The notes: generated by a model not told the origin, from the sequence alone. Positions 36,101-48,473 are shown, counted from the first letter of the stretch. The stretch is DNA of 64,000 nt from Edaphochlamys debaryana (GCA_016858145.1 JAEHOE010000001.1:2542001-2606000), one strand, 5' to 3'. Numbers and translations: made by a program.

Positions 36101-37275
36101 TGCTGGGGGGCGGGGGGTACAAGGTCAAGGTGAGGGGGGGCGGGGGGGCGGGGGCATGGTGCAGCCGGGGGCCAGGGGGGCCCCAAGGAGATGCGGGGGG
36201 CCAAGGGGCGGCAGGGCTGCATGGGATGCGGGGGGAGGGGGGCCGTCTGTAAAGAGCAGGTGGTTGCCATTGGAGCAAGCAGCAGTTTGGGCAGCAATGG
36301 CCGAGTCAATGTGGAAAGAAGGACAGCCGTGTAGTGCAGCAGCAGCGGGGCCAACCGTAGCTTGGGGTGCTCACGCTTGGCCTCGTCTCCCTGCCTTGAC
36401 GCATGCGCCCTTCACCGGCTCCCCCGTGCGTCCCCCTTCGCCCTGCCAGAACGTGGCTCGCTGCTGGGCCTACGAGACGGGCGTGGCGCTGGGTGGGTGA
36501 CCGGGGCTGGGTGACGCACCGGGCATGACACTCGCACGCACGCACCTCCAGCGCCTGGGTAGGATGGAGCACACCCCGGTGGTGGAGCGAGCCGACATTC
36601 CTAACTCCCCCCTCTGGCGTCTGGGGGTGTCCCTTCAGCCTCTGGCCCGCTTTCCTCTTTCCACTGCGCTGGTTGGCATTGCCCTCTCCCTCCTCCCCCC
36701 CCCCCCCTTGTCGCCCCCCCCCCAGGCGTGGAGGGGCGCATGTCCGAGGCGCTGCCCCCCAACGACTACCACGAGGTGTTCGGGCCCGACTTCCGCCTGG
36801 CGCCCCCCGTGGAGCTGCTGGAGCCGGGGCCCAAGCCCAACCTCAACAAGCGGGAGTACCTGGACAAGGTGCGTGGACGGGAGCAGGGCCGGGGGCGGGG
36901 GGGGAGATGCGGGAACAAGGGGCGATGTGCCCCCCCTCCTTTTGGGCATGAAGCTGATCCCTGCAGCCAACCTTCAACCGGTCTCCAACAGCTTCTTAAC
37001 GGCTCTCCAACCGCTCCCCATCCCATCCTGCCCCGCAGATCCGCACCACCCTGCTGGAGCGCCTTCGCTCGCTGCAGCCCCCCGGCCTGGCCTTCACCGC
37101 CCGCCCGCCTGACGCATTCACGGAGGAGGGCCTACGGGCGCAGCAGACGGGGGGGGCGGCGGCGCCGCCACCGTCGGGAGCGGGCGCAGGGGAGGGCGCC
37201 AGGCGGGGGCGGCGGAGAACGCGGAACAGCGGGGGCGAGGAGGAGGGCGGAGGGGCCGACGCAATGGAGGAGTAG
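33106..37275 (+). CDS. Class I (RPD3/HDA1-type) histone deacetylase
   Basis: Thirteen exons: 33106-33120, 33552-33677, 33960-34055, 34272-34361, 34565-34669, 34822-34878, 35178-35253, 35409-35509, 35721-35835, 35996-36129, 36450-36492, 36726-36868, 37039-37275; 1338 nt, 445 residues. The first exon codes only MGGRK, joined to [20 protein letters not shown]. The class I catalytic set is present: [12 protein letters not shown] (His138/His139), zinc ligands in [17 protein letters not shown] (Asp174, His176) and GADSLAGDK (Asp263), and the catalytic Tyr in [14 protein letters not shown] (Tyr302). It removes acetyl groups from histone lysines, normally within a corepressor complex. The C-terminus is an acidic/basic low-complexity tail ending DAMEE. 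A TGTAA follows the stop by about 80 nt. It sits 240 bp from the histone H2B stop, convergent with it. Confidence 0.95.
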
Positions 37276-37355
37276 CGGTTGCGGAGAGGGGTCGGCCGTT
37301 CGGCGTAGGTGGAAGACGCGGCGCGGTGTGCCGGACGACAGACATGACAACAGCG

Positions 37356-37360
37356 TGTAA
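37356..37360 (+). terminator. TGTAA polyadenylation signal of the HDAC gene
   Basis: This is the canonical volvocine polyadenylation word, about 80 nt after the HDAC stop codon and before the convergent H2B 3' end. Confidence 0.75.
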
Positions 37361-37445
37361 CAGATCCCGCGGGGCTCTGGCCATACCCCACCGCACTCGC
37401 ATTTCTTCCCCACAATTGACAGCCCTGGACACCAGTCATGAGGGT

Positions 37446-37461
37446 GGTGTTTAGAAACACC
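37446..37461 (-). terminator. Histone 3' stem-loop of H2B
   Basis: On the minus strand GGTGTT-TCTA-AACACC, a perfect 6-bp stem with a 4-nt loop, preceded by AACCC. It lies about 50 nt after the H2B stop. The loop is TCTA, whereas the other three histone genes here have TCTC. Confidence 0.9.
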
Positions 37462-37512
37462 GGGTTTGGGTTGGTGGGAGTGGCGTGCCAGGGCGGGTGG
37501 GGCCCCAGACGC

Positions 37513-37986
37513 TTAGCCCGAGGTGAACTTGGTCACGGCCTTGGTGCCCTCAGACACGGCGTGCTTGGCCAGCTCGCCGGGCAGCACCAGGCGCACGGCC
37601 GTCTGGATCTCCCTGGACGTGACGGTGGGCTTCTTGTTGTAGCGGCTCAGCTTGGAGGCCTCGGTGGCCACCTTCTCGAAGATATCGTTGATGAAGCTGT
37701 TCATGATCGACATAGCCTTGGAGCTGATGCCGGTGTCGGGGTGCACCTGCTTGAGCACCTTGTAGATGTACAGCTTGTACGTCTCCACCTTGCTGGCCTT
37801 CTTCTTGCCCTTCTTCTTCTCAGCGCCCTCGGCACCCTCGCCGGCGGGCTTCTCCTTCTTGGGCTTCTTCTCCTTCTTGGTGGCGGCCACCTTCTTGGCC
37901 TTCTTCTCGGCCTTGGGCTTGGCCTCGGCCTTCGGGGCGTCGGCGGCCTCGGCGGCAACGGGCTTCTCGTCCTTCTTGGGGGCCAT
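37513..37986 (-). CDS. H2B: Histone H2B
   Basis: Intronless, 157 residues, start ATG 37986 (the open frame extends two codons further but without an ATG). The N-terminal tail is Lys/Ala/Glu-rich, as in plants and algae. The histone fold begins near [20 protein letters not shown] and ends [19 protein letters not shown]; the AVTK motif near the C-terminus is the usual ubiquitination site. Core nucleosome component, expected to be replication-dependent because it has the histone 3' stem-loop. Divergently paired with H2A. Confidence 0.97.
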   Translation of the reverse strand: MAPKKDEKPVAAEAADAPKAEAKPKAEKKAKKVAATKKEKKPKKEKPAGEGAEGAEKKKGKKKASKVETYKLYIYKVLKQVHPDTGISSKAMSIMNSFINDIFEKVATEASKLSRYNKKPTVTSREIQTAVRLVLPGELAKHAVSEGTKAVTKFTSG

Positions 37987-38316
37987 GGTCAAAGATGTGT
38001 TCGTGAGTCGCGAGTGCGGGGTGGGTTTTGGTGGCTGAGTGTGTGTATGCGTAGCGATACTGCTCTATGCGATATCTGCGCGCTTATGAGGGCGCCGCGA
38101 TGCTCGGGCGAGCTGGCCCGGCGACACTGTCCGGCGCTCGTCCCAGGACGACAACCGCCAGACCGTTGCCTGGTCAACGGGGCCTTCCTCGCGCTGCCCG
38201 GCCTCCCGCTGCGCTACATAAGCCCGCGAGCATTCACAAGACAGCAATCGCAACCTATAAGCTCTCAACTCCGTAACTCTTCTCTCCGACCTTCCGTCGC
38301 TACCCCACATCCCAAG
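37987..38316. promoter_or_regulatory. Shared H2B/H2A divergent promoter
   Basis: 330 bp between the two start codons. A CATAAG TATA-like word lies about 100 nt upstream of each ATG: plus strand 38217-38222 for H2A, and minus strand 38088-38083 for H2B. The symmetry supports these as the two core promoters. Confidence 0.7.
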
Positions 38317-38709
38317 ATGGCTGGCCGTGGCAAGGGCAAGACTGCCGGCAAGAAGGCCGTGAGCCGCAGCTCCAAGGCGGGCCTGCAGTTCCCCGTGGGC
38401 CGTATCGCCCGCTACCTGAAGAAGGGCAAGTACGCCGAGCGCATCGGTGCCGGTGCCCCCGTGTACCTGGCCGCCGTGCTGGAGTACCTGACCGCTGAGG
38501 TGCTGGAGCTGGCCGGCAACGCCGCCCGCGACAACAAGAAGAACCGCATTGTCCCCCGCCACATCCAGCTGGCCATCCGCAACGACGAGGAGCTGGGCAA
38601 GCTGCTGGGCGAGGTGACCATCGCCTCGGGCGGTGTGCTGCCCAACATCCACGCCGTGCTGCTGCCCAAGAAGTCCAAGGGCGGCAAGGGCGAGGAGGGC
38701 TCCGCCTAA
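38317..38709 (+). CDS. H2A: Histone H2A
   Basis: Intronless, 130 residues, starting [20 protein letters not shown] and ending in a short [13 protein letters not shown] tail. It has the [14 protein letters not shown] and [20 protein letters not shown] signatures of canonical H2A. There is no SQEF/SQEY C-terminal motif, so it is not an H2A.X type, and no H2A.Z-specific insert. Paired with H2B; the 3' stem-loop follows. Confidence 0.97.
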   Translation: MAGRGKGKTAGKKAVSRSSKAGLQFPVGRIARYLKKGKYAERIGAGAPVYLAAVLEYLTAEVLELAGNAARDNKKNRIVPRHIQLAIRNDEELGKLLGEVTIASGGVLPNIHAVLLPKKSKGGKGEEGSA

Positions 38710-38755
38710 GCGCCTTCCCTTTCGTGCCTGGCACACGTGCCACGTCACAAAACCC

Positions 38756-38771
38756 GGTGTTTCTCAACACC
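38756..38771 (+). terminator. Histone 3' stem-loop of H2A
   Basis: GGTGTT-TCTC-AACACC preceded by AACCC, about 46 nt after the H2A stop. Confidence 0.92.
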
Positions 38772-38860
38772 ACCTTGCTTGGGGATTGGGGGGGATTCTG
38801 GGTTGTAAGGATGCGTCTATGCCCGTGCGCCGGCCGGTGTGGTCTCCGGGGTGGCGGGGG

Positions 38861-38893
38861 TTATGGGGCACGTTATTGCTTCGTGCCCCATAA
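38861..38893. other. Perfect 12-bp hairpin downstream of H2A
   Basis: The left arm TTATGGGGCACG (38861-38872) and the right arm CGTGCCCCATAA (38882-38893) are exact reverse complements around a 9-nt AT-rich loop. It lies between the H2A stem-loop and the convergent RING-YEATS gene, and is neither the histone stem-loop nor coding. Confidence 0.85.
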
Positions 38894-39476
38894 GGGCTGA
38901 ACTTGAAGGCCGTGTATCCTTGTCCGTGAGAGCCAACCAACAACAGGCAAACCGGGGGTGGCAACAGTAGCAGAGGCTACGGCGTACGGAGGCTGCAGAT
39001 GGATCTCTCCTAGCGGGCTGAGCCTTCTCGACACGCATCTTCAGCCACTGGCAACTCAGCCAGGCCCTGTCCCGTTCCGCGCATGCAAGTTTGCCCCGTG
39101 CACCCACGAACAGGCCCCCGCACTGGCATGCCCCCATATCGCTTTCAGGACCCCGTTGGCAGCCCCTTGGGCTCCTCTCCGTCCGGCTATCTGCTGCTGC
39201 ACCTACAGCTGCATGAACCTTTCCCATCAGAGTGCCCGCCCAGCGCCCGGGACGCCTGGCAAGCTTCCCGTGCCGTGAAACCCGTGAAACTCAACCCGCT
39301 CGCACAACCACCGCAGCGTACTACCCAGAACAGCTGCCAGATCAGCCATTGTGACGACCCCACACGCGCTTCGAACCATCATAAGGGAGAATGGGACTGA
39401 TGGGAGCCTCGGCAGACGTGGGTAGCCGCACGTTGCATGAACCGCCCGTCACATCTAGGATGAAGCGCGGTAGCTG
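38894..39476. other. Intergenic, convergent 3' flanks of H2A and RING-YEATS
   Basis: About 580 bp in which I see no coding signal; it should include the 3' UTR of the minus-strand gene. Confidence 0.5.
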
Positions 39477-41505
39477 CTACTGACTGCTGGCGGTCTCCCG
39501 GGATCCTCTCCTTGCGGAGCTCCTGCCCCAACGCCCGTCCCGGGTGAAGCTGAGGTCTGCCTCCATCACGTCGCCGCCGTCGAAGTCCAGGAGCCACCTG
39601 CGGAGGGAGCGTGATGGGTACCGGTATGCGGAGCTTGGATGAGGCAACAGTTCCCTCTGGCGGCGCACCTGCACACCACGGGCGGCTTGTGCCAACGCGC
39701 TCGAAAGGAGACCTCCGCCTGGATCACGAACACGCCCCAGCCCACACGCCGCAGCACGAACGGCGACTCGGTGAGGACCAGCCTGGACGGCCTGCGGACC
39801 GGGGGACATCAGGTGCAGTGTGAGGGGTTGCGCAGGGGAGGGGCTTGGGGCGGGGTTTGTCAGGAGAGAGCAACTGTCAAGGGGCACTCGTCATGGACTT
39901 CTTGCGCACAAGCCGCATGGTGTCTCCCACGTCCACGCGCCGGCTCACGTGAAGGTTGGGTGCAGGTTAAGGACCACCCGCTCGATGAAGTCGCCCTTGC
40001 CCAGGCCCGAGTCCGCGCCGACCCCGGCCCCCGCCCCCTCGGCCGGCTCCAGGCGCACGAAGAAGGCCCACTGGTGCGCGTTAGACCCAGCACGCGCCTG
40101 AGGGGCAAAGGAAAGCAATTCGTGATTAGTATGGTTGCTGTGCCAATACCAACCTGCGGAGCCTACATGCACCCTCTCACCGCTGGCGGCAGCAGGTGGT
40201 GCGTGTTGCCCACTCTCAACCGCCGGACGATGACTTCGGGTCTGGCCTCAGCCTCAGCCTCAGCCTCGGCGTCAGCCTCCGCCGCGAGCTCCCTGCTGCG
40301 GGCAGCGTACGCAGCCGGGTGGGCGGAGCAGACCTCCAGGGCCTGGGGGAGGCAGGGCAGGAGGGGTTGCCCCCGGGCACCGAGGGAACCATTCGCCGGC
40401 CAGAAGCAAGCCACCCCTCACTTCTTCACTTCTCTCCGCCTGACCTCTCCTTCCCCTGTCCTCACACCCACCTTGGCCTCGTCCAGCTCGAGTGCGGCCT
40501 CCACGGTGCGCCGACAGAGCGGACAGCTCGCAGCCCCCCCAGCGGCCGCCCCTCCGCTGACACCCAGTGCTGCAGCTGGGCTGGCTGGTGCCACCACTCC
40601 AGGCAGGCGGGCCAGCATCCAGCCGCCTCCCCCACCGCCTCCGGCAAAACGTACCCAGTCGTCGTCCCTGCGCGAGGCAGCGCTAGCCTCCACCCATCGC
40701 TGCCAGCAGCGGGCGCAGAAGGTGTGGCCGCAGGGCGTGGTGACGGGTGCGTGCAGGATGTGCCAGCACAGGGGGCAGGAGGCGCAGGTCGGGACGTCCT
40801 CCTCGGGGCCCCCGGCCTGCTCCTCCGCCTGCACGACGTCAAAAACGGCAGCAAGGTCAGCCCGGTCGGGGGGGGGTGGGTAGGTGGGTGGGTTGAAAGG
40901 GACGGGCCCCAAGCCACGAACTTCATGGGGGGTGGGTCGTGGCTTACCGGTGAGAGGGCCATTGCGGTCGGCGGGTCTGCTTGACTTCGCTGCGGACGCC
41001 TGCGGCCCACTGCCGAGCTCGGGGGCTGGCTCCGGCGCTTCGTCGGCGTCACGCGACGCCCTCGCGAGCTGGCCCCTCGCAACAGCGCTGCTGCAGCTGC
41101 CAGGCGCAGCACCCAAGCTGCCGCTGTGCTCCTGTGCGTCGCCCAGCTGGAGGCGGCGCCTGCGCGGGGGCAGCGCGCGAGGCTCTGACTCCCCCTCGCG
41201 GGCCCCCTCCGCGACGTGTGGAATGGCCCAGAGAGCTTGTCTGGTCAGCTCTCCTAAGCACTGCGTTGACAGAAAGAGCAGCTATGCTGAGTTACGCACA
41301 CTGCGCAGGCACGGAGCACGGCTGCGAGCCCGCATGGGGGATGCAACGTGGGCCGCACGGATCTGCCGCTGTTCCGCACGGACCTAGCACTCTGACCCGC
41401 CCTCCCTCCGCCCGCTCCGCCGCATTCCTGTCCTTGTACTCCAGCTCCGCAACCGGCGGTCCGATGTCAGCCGCAGCCACCTTGACGGCGGCCAGCTCAC
41501 GCTCT
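39477..41505 (-). CDS. RING-finger plus YEATS-domain protein, 5' end not resolved
   Basis: Exons: 41505-41391 (begins mid-codon, so at least one earlier exon is missing), 41260-40472, 40342-40181, 40097-39949, 39791-39669, 39597-39477. The RING is C3HC4 type: CPLCWHILHAPVTTPCGHTF, then CARCW, then CPLCRRTVEAAL after an insert of about 45 residues. Next comes an Ala/Glu helix (AEADAEAEAEAEARPE) and a YEATS domain: RLRVGNTHHLLPP, HQWAFFVRLEP, FIERVVLNLHPTF, TESPFVLRRVGWGVFVIQAE and RARWHKPPVV, closest by eye to the YEATS2 pattern (VGN, LHPS, RRGWGEF). YEATS domains bind acetyl- or crotonyl-lysine on histones; RING fingers recruit E2 enzymes. The predicted role is ubiquitin ligation at acylated chromatin. 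The RING exon contains an unused GT...AG pair (see findings). The first intron's donor (AGA|GTGCTA) is weak. Confidence 0.75.
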
Positions 41506-42233
41506 CTGGGGGAAGGGGCAGGTCGGGGGGGGGGGGGGGCGGAGGCATGGGCGGGGAAGAGGTCAGGGGGAAGCTTCTTCGTTCATGGAGCCAGGAGCCA
41601 GGAGCTGCCCTCAGCCCTCGCCGCCCCATGGAAGCCCACTGTTGCTGAGCAGCGTCCTTGCATGGCCTGCGTGCAAGGGGATAAGCGGGGGTAAGGAAAT
41701 AAGGCGCGCAAGGGGATAAGCGGATCCAGGCTTCTTGAGGTGTCTGGCATGACGGCACACCGGCAGGACTAGCTGGCGGCAGAACGCCCAGTAGGGGACC
41801 GGGGGCCCCTGGCCCTCCGTCAGAGGGTTTGGCGGCCTAGGTATTGGCAATCCTGGGAAGGTGCCGGCGTGGCGAGGACCCCACTGACGCCTCCCTGCAC
41901 GCTGCACCCCACGCCAGCCAAGGAGCAGGAACGCAGGACAGGCACAAGGTGTGGGCCCCAGTACATAACGGGGTCGGCTGGGCATGGACCGACGCCGCAA
42001 CACAGTACTGGTGCGAGCATGCATGGTCCCTATGGCAAGGAGGCGAGCTACGTGTTGGTGCTGCACATCTGTGATGGCGGGCCTGAAGCCCTGAACCTCG
42101 GGGTTTGCACCACCCTCGTACTGCACTTTCCTGCACCTCACTGCGGTCGAAAGGTTCCGCCTGCCTGCCTTTCACAGCACGTCCATTCCTTTCGCCCCCG
42201 CCCAGCTCGCGATCAGGTAAGTCTGGAAGTGGT
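41506..42233. other. Upstream region of the RING-YEATS gene and 3' flank of H4
   Basis: It should contain the missing first exon or exons of the RING-YEATS gene. Several ATGs are open on the minus strand (for example around 41750 and 42020), but none gives a donor with the needed phase 2, so I do not assign one. Confidence 0.4.
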
Positions 42234-42249
42234 GGTGTTGAGAAACACC
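42234..42249 (-). terminator. Histone 3' stem-loop of H4
   Basis: On the minus strand GGTGTT-TCTC-AACACC, preceded by AACCC, about 87 nt after the H4 stop. Confidence 0.92.
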
Positions 42250-42335
42250 GGGTTGGTTGGTTGCGGGCGTGCGGGAGGCGGAGCCGCGGAGGCACCAACC
42301 CCCACACGCGGGCAGGCACTGAGGGGCCCGCCCGC

Positions 42336-43341
<1,006 letters not shown>

Positions 43342-43441
43342 GCGTGTTCTGTGCTGGAGCTGGGGGACTGCGGCGGGGGGCAGGGAATCACCCCGCCTTC
43401 ACCCAACCGCCGCCTCCCGGTCTGCGCCACCCAAACAACCC

Positions 43442-43457
43442 GGTGTTTCTCAACACC
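43442..43457 (+). terminator. Histone 3' stem-loop of H3
   Basis: GGTGTT-TCTC-AACACC preceded by AACCC. A TGTAA at 43542-43546 lies further downstream and might be a fallback polyadenylation site. Confidence 0.92.
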
Positions 43458-43899
43458 ACCTCTTCCGTGACTTCGCATGCTGCAAAGGAGGGGGCTAAAT
43501 ACAATCGGGGCAGCGGTGTGTACCAATGGGACGCAAGACCATGTAACAGCACCTGAGCCGGAAGGTCCTCTGCAGTCCAGCGCCCGGCGTCACAGCACCT
43601 GATGCCTCGCATAGAAATCCCGCCTATCCGAGCCACCGTGATCGGAACTCCTGCCCTCACATCAGCTGCCCACCAACCCGTCGCTGTCTTTCCCGAACAC
43701 CACCACATGCCTGCCTCGACCCGACGCCTGCCTGCCTGCCTCGCCTCGACCCCGACAAGTATCACCACCACCAGCATTCCCCCAGGCCCCCTCTCGACCC
43801 CCTCTCTACCCACCAGATCACGTCTCACTCCCCGCGCCTCTTCCCACAGATCCCCCGCACACACCAATCCGCTCACAGCCCCACCCCCACAGCCACCGC
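43458..43899. other. Intergenic, convergent H3 and LRR gene 3' ends
   Basis: About 440 bp, C-rich on the plus strand, with no coding signal seen. Confidence 0.5.
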
Positions 43900-46800
43900 T
43901 CACAAGTCCACGCGCCTGAAGAAGTCGTTGACGCTGTTGCTGAGCATCACCAGGGGGTCATCCGGGTCCACCAGCGAGTAGGTGCCGCCGGGGTCCGCCC
44001 CACTGCCGCCACCACTGGCACCCTGGTACCGCGCCCCGCCGCCGCCCTCCCGGCCCCCGTGCCCGTGGCCCCCGTGCGCCCCGTGGCCCTGCCCCTCGGC
44101 GCCCTGGCGGAAGAACGGCCCCGCCGCCGCCGCCGGGTCCCCCGGCAGCGGCAGCTCCAGGTCCGGCCGTGCCTCCCCCACGCTCACAGCGCCGCGCTCC
44201 AGAGGCTCCTGCGCCTGCCACTCCTCCAGCTCCTGGCGGGCAGGGGTGGGGGGGAAATGATGGTGGTTGGGGCCGCACGCGCTGACGCCGGGGCTACTGA
44301 CTGGCTTCGCTCCTTGCCGCTGCCCACTAGCAACCGTGTCCAAAGGCACCCAGCCATGACTCGCACCCCCACCCCTCCACACAAAGCTACCAACATACTT
44401 TCGTTCCTCAACATAGGGTCAGAGCACGCACGGCTTCCTGCCGCGCCTGCGTTTCCTTGGCTCATACGAGCAGCCCCCCCCCGCACACGCACCTCCATCT
44501 CGCTGTCCAGCAGGTGCGGCGCCACCACCAGCGAGGGCCGCCGCCGCGAGGCCAGCAGCGCTGCCAGCCAGCGCACCGCCTCGGGTGTGTGGCCCTCCTG
44601 GTCGGGCCGCGCGGCCAGGCCCAGGCACACCTGGCGGGGGGAGGGGGGGGCAACAGGTCTGACTTGACCCTGCCGAACCCCTTACCGGTGCCCGGTGCGC
44701 ATGCCTACCGCACTAGCGGGACCTAGGATACGATCGACCCTGGAGGAGCTATTGCCCATCACCAGCCGGGCCCAGGCCGCATCCCCTTCCTCCCTGTCCG
44801 CCTGCCGCGACCCCGCCCCCAACACACACACACCTTGGTGAGGCGCGGCAGGGCCTCCAGCGGCCTCAGCCCCTCGTCCGTGATGGCCGCGTTGTTCACG
44901 TCCAGGTACTGCAGCCGCGTGCATGCGGCCAGCAGGCAGGACAGGTCGCGGGCCTCCAGGGGGTGGGGGTGCCGCGCGCGCACCACCACCTGCGCGGAGG
45001 ACAGGGCGGCAGGGGGGGGAAACACCGCGGGATGAAGAGGGGGAGGGCAGCAGGTCGGGCCCCAAAGCCGCAGCGTGCAGGCGGACTGGCAGGGGTAAGC
45101 TGCACACATGGACTTGCACGGCTGGCGTGGCACAGCGGGCTTGCAAGCCACCCCGGCAACCCCGCTCCCGGCGGGCCTCTTCTCCCGCTGAACGAGCATC
45201 GCGTGTGGCGTCCCTGTAATGCGCTGCCCTAACACAAGATGGAGCCCCGCCCCTCGGCTCATGCCCTCGGTCGTAGCCCCCAAGCCCCGCCCCCCCCCCC
45301 CACCTCCGCGAGCCCCGGCAGCTGCCCCAGGATGCGCGAGAGGCCCGGCCAAATGTCGCAGTCCAGCTCCAGCCACAGCCGCACCTGGGGGGGTGGGAGC
45401 AGGGGCAGGGAAAGCGGGAAGTGTGTTGATTGGGCAGGGAGACAGCGAGCAGCGCAGGGTGCGGATGACGCGAGGCGCTGGGACCACAAAGGGGCATTGC
45501 GGTGCCCCTTCCCCTCTCTTCCGGCCCCGTACCTTCCCCGCACCCCCACCCACCTCCTCTGCCGCCCCCAGTGTGGCCAGCACCCGGTCCATGCCGTTGA
45601 AGTCCTTGGCCGGCACCGGGCCCTCGCCGTAGCGCATGTAGAGCGTGGCGATGAAGGAGCTGGGGGGGGGCGCAGGGTAGGGCGCGGGAGGGTGTGGAGG
45701 GCTGAGCTGGGGCACGCGGCGAGCCTTCATGGAGGCTTCATTGCTGTCTCTTCCCCTCATTGCACCACCCCAATGGCAAGCCCTCTCAGGCCCTCCTCAA
45801 TCTCTGTCCCCCGGCGACCCCGGGGTGCTCACGTGAGCCCCGGCACGGGCATGAAGGCCGCCAGCTCGGGCAGGCACGTGTCCTCCAGCCGCAGCTTGCG
45901 CCAGCACGTTATGGAGCCGGGGGCCTTGGCCTTGGCCTGGGGTGGCGGAAGGCATTGGTGAGGAGAGAGCTGAAGAGAGAGAGCCTCGTCTCCGCCTCGG
46001 CTGCGGTCGCTGCCTGGCCAGCCGCTGGCATCGTGGCAAGCCGCTTGCAGCGTGCAGGCGTGAAGGTGCGGGGCCATAGCCCCAGCTCGCACTGCCCCTC
46101 ATGCTCCGCAGCGCCTGGCGCCCCCCCCCACCTGCCCCCCCCCCACCTGCCCCTTGAGCTCGATGGAGTAGAGGTGCACTCGGGTGAGGGTGGTCAGCTG
46201 CTGCAGGGCCAGCCAGCCCTCCTCGCGGGTCTGGGGGGAAGGGGGGAGGGAGGGCAGGGAGAGAGAGGAAGGCGCGTGGAGAAGGGGGCCAGGCTGGGCG
46301 TGTGACGCAGAGAGTGCCACCGGCTTCAAGGCCTCCAGCAACACCCGCACCTTCCCTCGGCAGCTCAGCCCTCGACCCCTCCCCGGCACGCCCCCTCCTC
46401 CCCCCCACCCCTCCTCCCCCCCACCCGCATCCCCCCTCACCCTGGCCTCCGGCATGACCAGCTCCTCCAGCGCCGGCAGCCCCGCCAGTGCCCCCAGGAT
46501 GGCGTTGGCGGTGCGCACCTCCAGGTGCTGGTCGGACACCTGGGGGGGGGGAGGAGAGGGGAGGGAAAGAGGGTCCAGCAGGCGGTAGAGCCGCACGAGC
46601 GCGGTAGGCGGTGTGAACCTGCATGTGCAAGCTTGCAGGGGCTTGTCCAAGCCCAATCCTCCTACCTCCACGTCCCTTCCCTCACCCCGCCCCCCGCCCC
46701 CCGCTCACCACCAGCACCTTGAGCCCCGTCAGCGCCCCCAGCGCCCCCGGCAGCCTCGCCAGGGGGTGCCCCCGCAGCGTCTCGTTGTGGATGCCCCGCA

Positions 46801-48473
46801 GCGCCACCATGCCGGTGCGGGTGGCGGCACTGGGGGGGGGGGGGGTGAGGGGGGGAGGGAGGAGACGGCGAGAGGAGCACATCAAAGGGAGGCTGGGCCG
46901 CGACAGAGAGACCAGGCGCACATGACGCCGTGCCACGTGACCGCGCGCAGGGAGCCCCTCGTCCGCCGGCCCGCATCGTCCATGCGCCCAAGTTGCTCAT
47001 GCGTAAAAGCTTGAGAAGCAAGCAGCAGTCCGCTCCCCCGCCCTTTCTGTCGTTACCATCACCATCCGCCACCCCATCCCACACCAGCACCACACCCCCA
47101 GCCCCAGCCACCTGAAGGTGACCAGCTCGAGCGTGGTGAGCCCCGTCAGCAGCCCCAGCGCCTGGCACAGGTCGTTATCAGCGGGCTGGTCGTTGACCTG
47201 CGGGCGGTTGGCGGTTGGCAAGCGGTTGGTCGTTTGGACGGCTTGGGCACCCAAGCGGCCAGCACGTAGCCTGCCGCAGAGCTTGGCTCTTGCGGCGAAC
47301 CCCCCTCCCCGACCCCGCCCCGCCTTCCCCCCCCTGCACACACACCCGCCCCCACCTGCAGTCCGCTCAGCCTCAGCTCCCTCAGCTGAGTGAGCACGGG
47401 CGCGGAGCGGAGCACATCGGGGGCCATGAGGATGTGGTCGGCATTGGCCTGGGGGGGGAGGAAGGGGGTGAAGAGGAGGGGAGAAGGAGGGTGAGATGCG
47501 GGGCAGCGCTGAACGGAAATCGTTAAGTTCCCAAGCCCCAATCCCAAGCCCAGGATCTACACCCATCCAGTCCTGACAATGCCCTCAACCCCCTCCCCCG
47601 CCCCCACCCCCAACCCCCCCACCTGCAGCGACGTGAGCCCCGTGAGCCCCGGCAGCAGCAGCGCGTCCAGGTCCACCCGGTACGCCCCCGACAGCTCCAG
47701 CGCCTCCAGGGAGGGCAGGGCGGCCAGCAGCGAGTACACGGCGTTCTGGGGCAGGTAGTCCCAGCCTGGGGGGGCAGACAGAGAGGGTGCATGAAGCTGA
47801 GCTGAGGGGCTGGGGGTGGGGGTGAGGGTGGGGCGGACCACTTGGAGCCGCCAGCGTCCTCTCACTCCGGGACCCAGGACCCCTATGCAACCCCTCCCCA
47901 GCCCCCCTCCTCCCGAAACCCCTCTCACGGTCCAGCCTGCACACGCGGATGCCCTCGTGCCGCCCCATGACCGCCAGCACGTTGGAGGCGGCCCGGTAGC
48001 GCTCCTCGTTGGACAGCGCCCCGTCCTCCTCCTCCATCACCTCGCGGTCGAAGCGGAGCGTCAGCCGCGTCGCGAACGGGTAGCGCGACTGGGTGTGGGG
48101 AAGAGGGAGGGGGAGATGGGGTGCAGGGGCGGGGCAGGTGGGTGGGGAAGGGGGAGCGGGTTGGGGGCGGGGCGGTGGGAGCACAGGTTAAGGGGTAAGG
48201 GGTAAGGTGGCGGCGGGCAGGGTGGTCGGAGCGCACCTTGAGGGCCGGCTGTGGGCACGTTATCAGGTGCTCAGACAGCTTGCGAGATACGTAGAGCGAT
48301 ATCTGCGTCTGCAGCTTATGTCTAGCCACGTAGAGTGCCTCCTTGCACGTCTGCGCGATCCCAGAACGCTCCGCTGGCCACAGGCGCGCCCACACGTTGT
48401 CAAGAACGACTGCCCATGGGAGATGCGGCGCTTCTTGCTGCGCGGCCGGCTCGTTGTCCGCCGCTTCGGCCAT
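43900..48473 (-). CDS. F-box-like leucine-rich-repeat protein
   Basis: Fourteen exons: 48473-48237, 48088-47929, 47765-47623, 47448-47356, 47197-47112, 46829-46709, 46539-46441, 46230-46147, 45936-45833, 45659-45554, 45384-45304, 44989-44834, 44630-44493, 44232-43900; 1941 nt, 646 residues, all phases consistent. The N-terminus (about 18-60) resembles an F-box: VLDNVWARLWPAERSGIAQT followed by CKEAL. Leucine-rich units fall roughly one per exon: LPSLEALELSGAYRVDL, LTQLRELRLSGLQ, LTGLTTLELVTFR, LPALEELVMPEAR and CTRLQYLDVNNAAITDEGL. The C-terminus is Gly/His-rich. F-box/LRR proteins select substrates for SCF ubiquitin ligases; the F-box call is tentative, the LRR call firm. Its introns start with G-runs and end with C-runs. 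Confidence 0.85.

Noticed and set aside
41611..42141. 176-codon minus-strand frame as the missing RING-YEATS 5' exon
   Set aside because: It has no donor giving the phase 2 needed by the exon at 41505, and no conserved motif.
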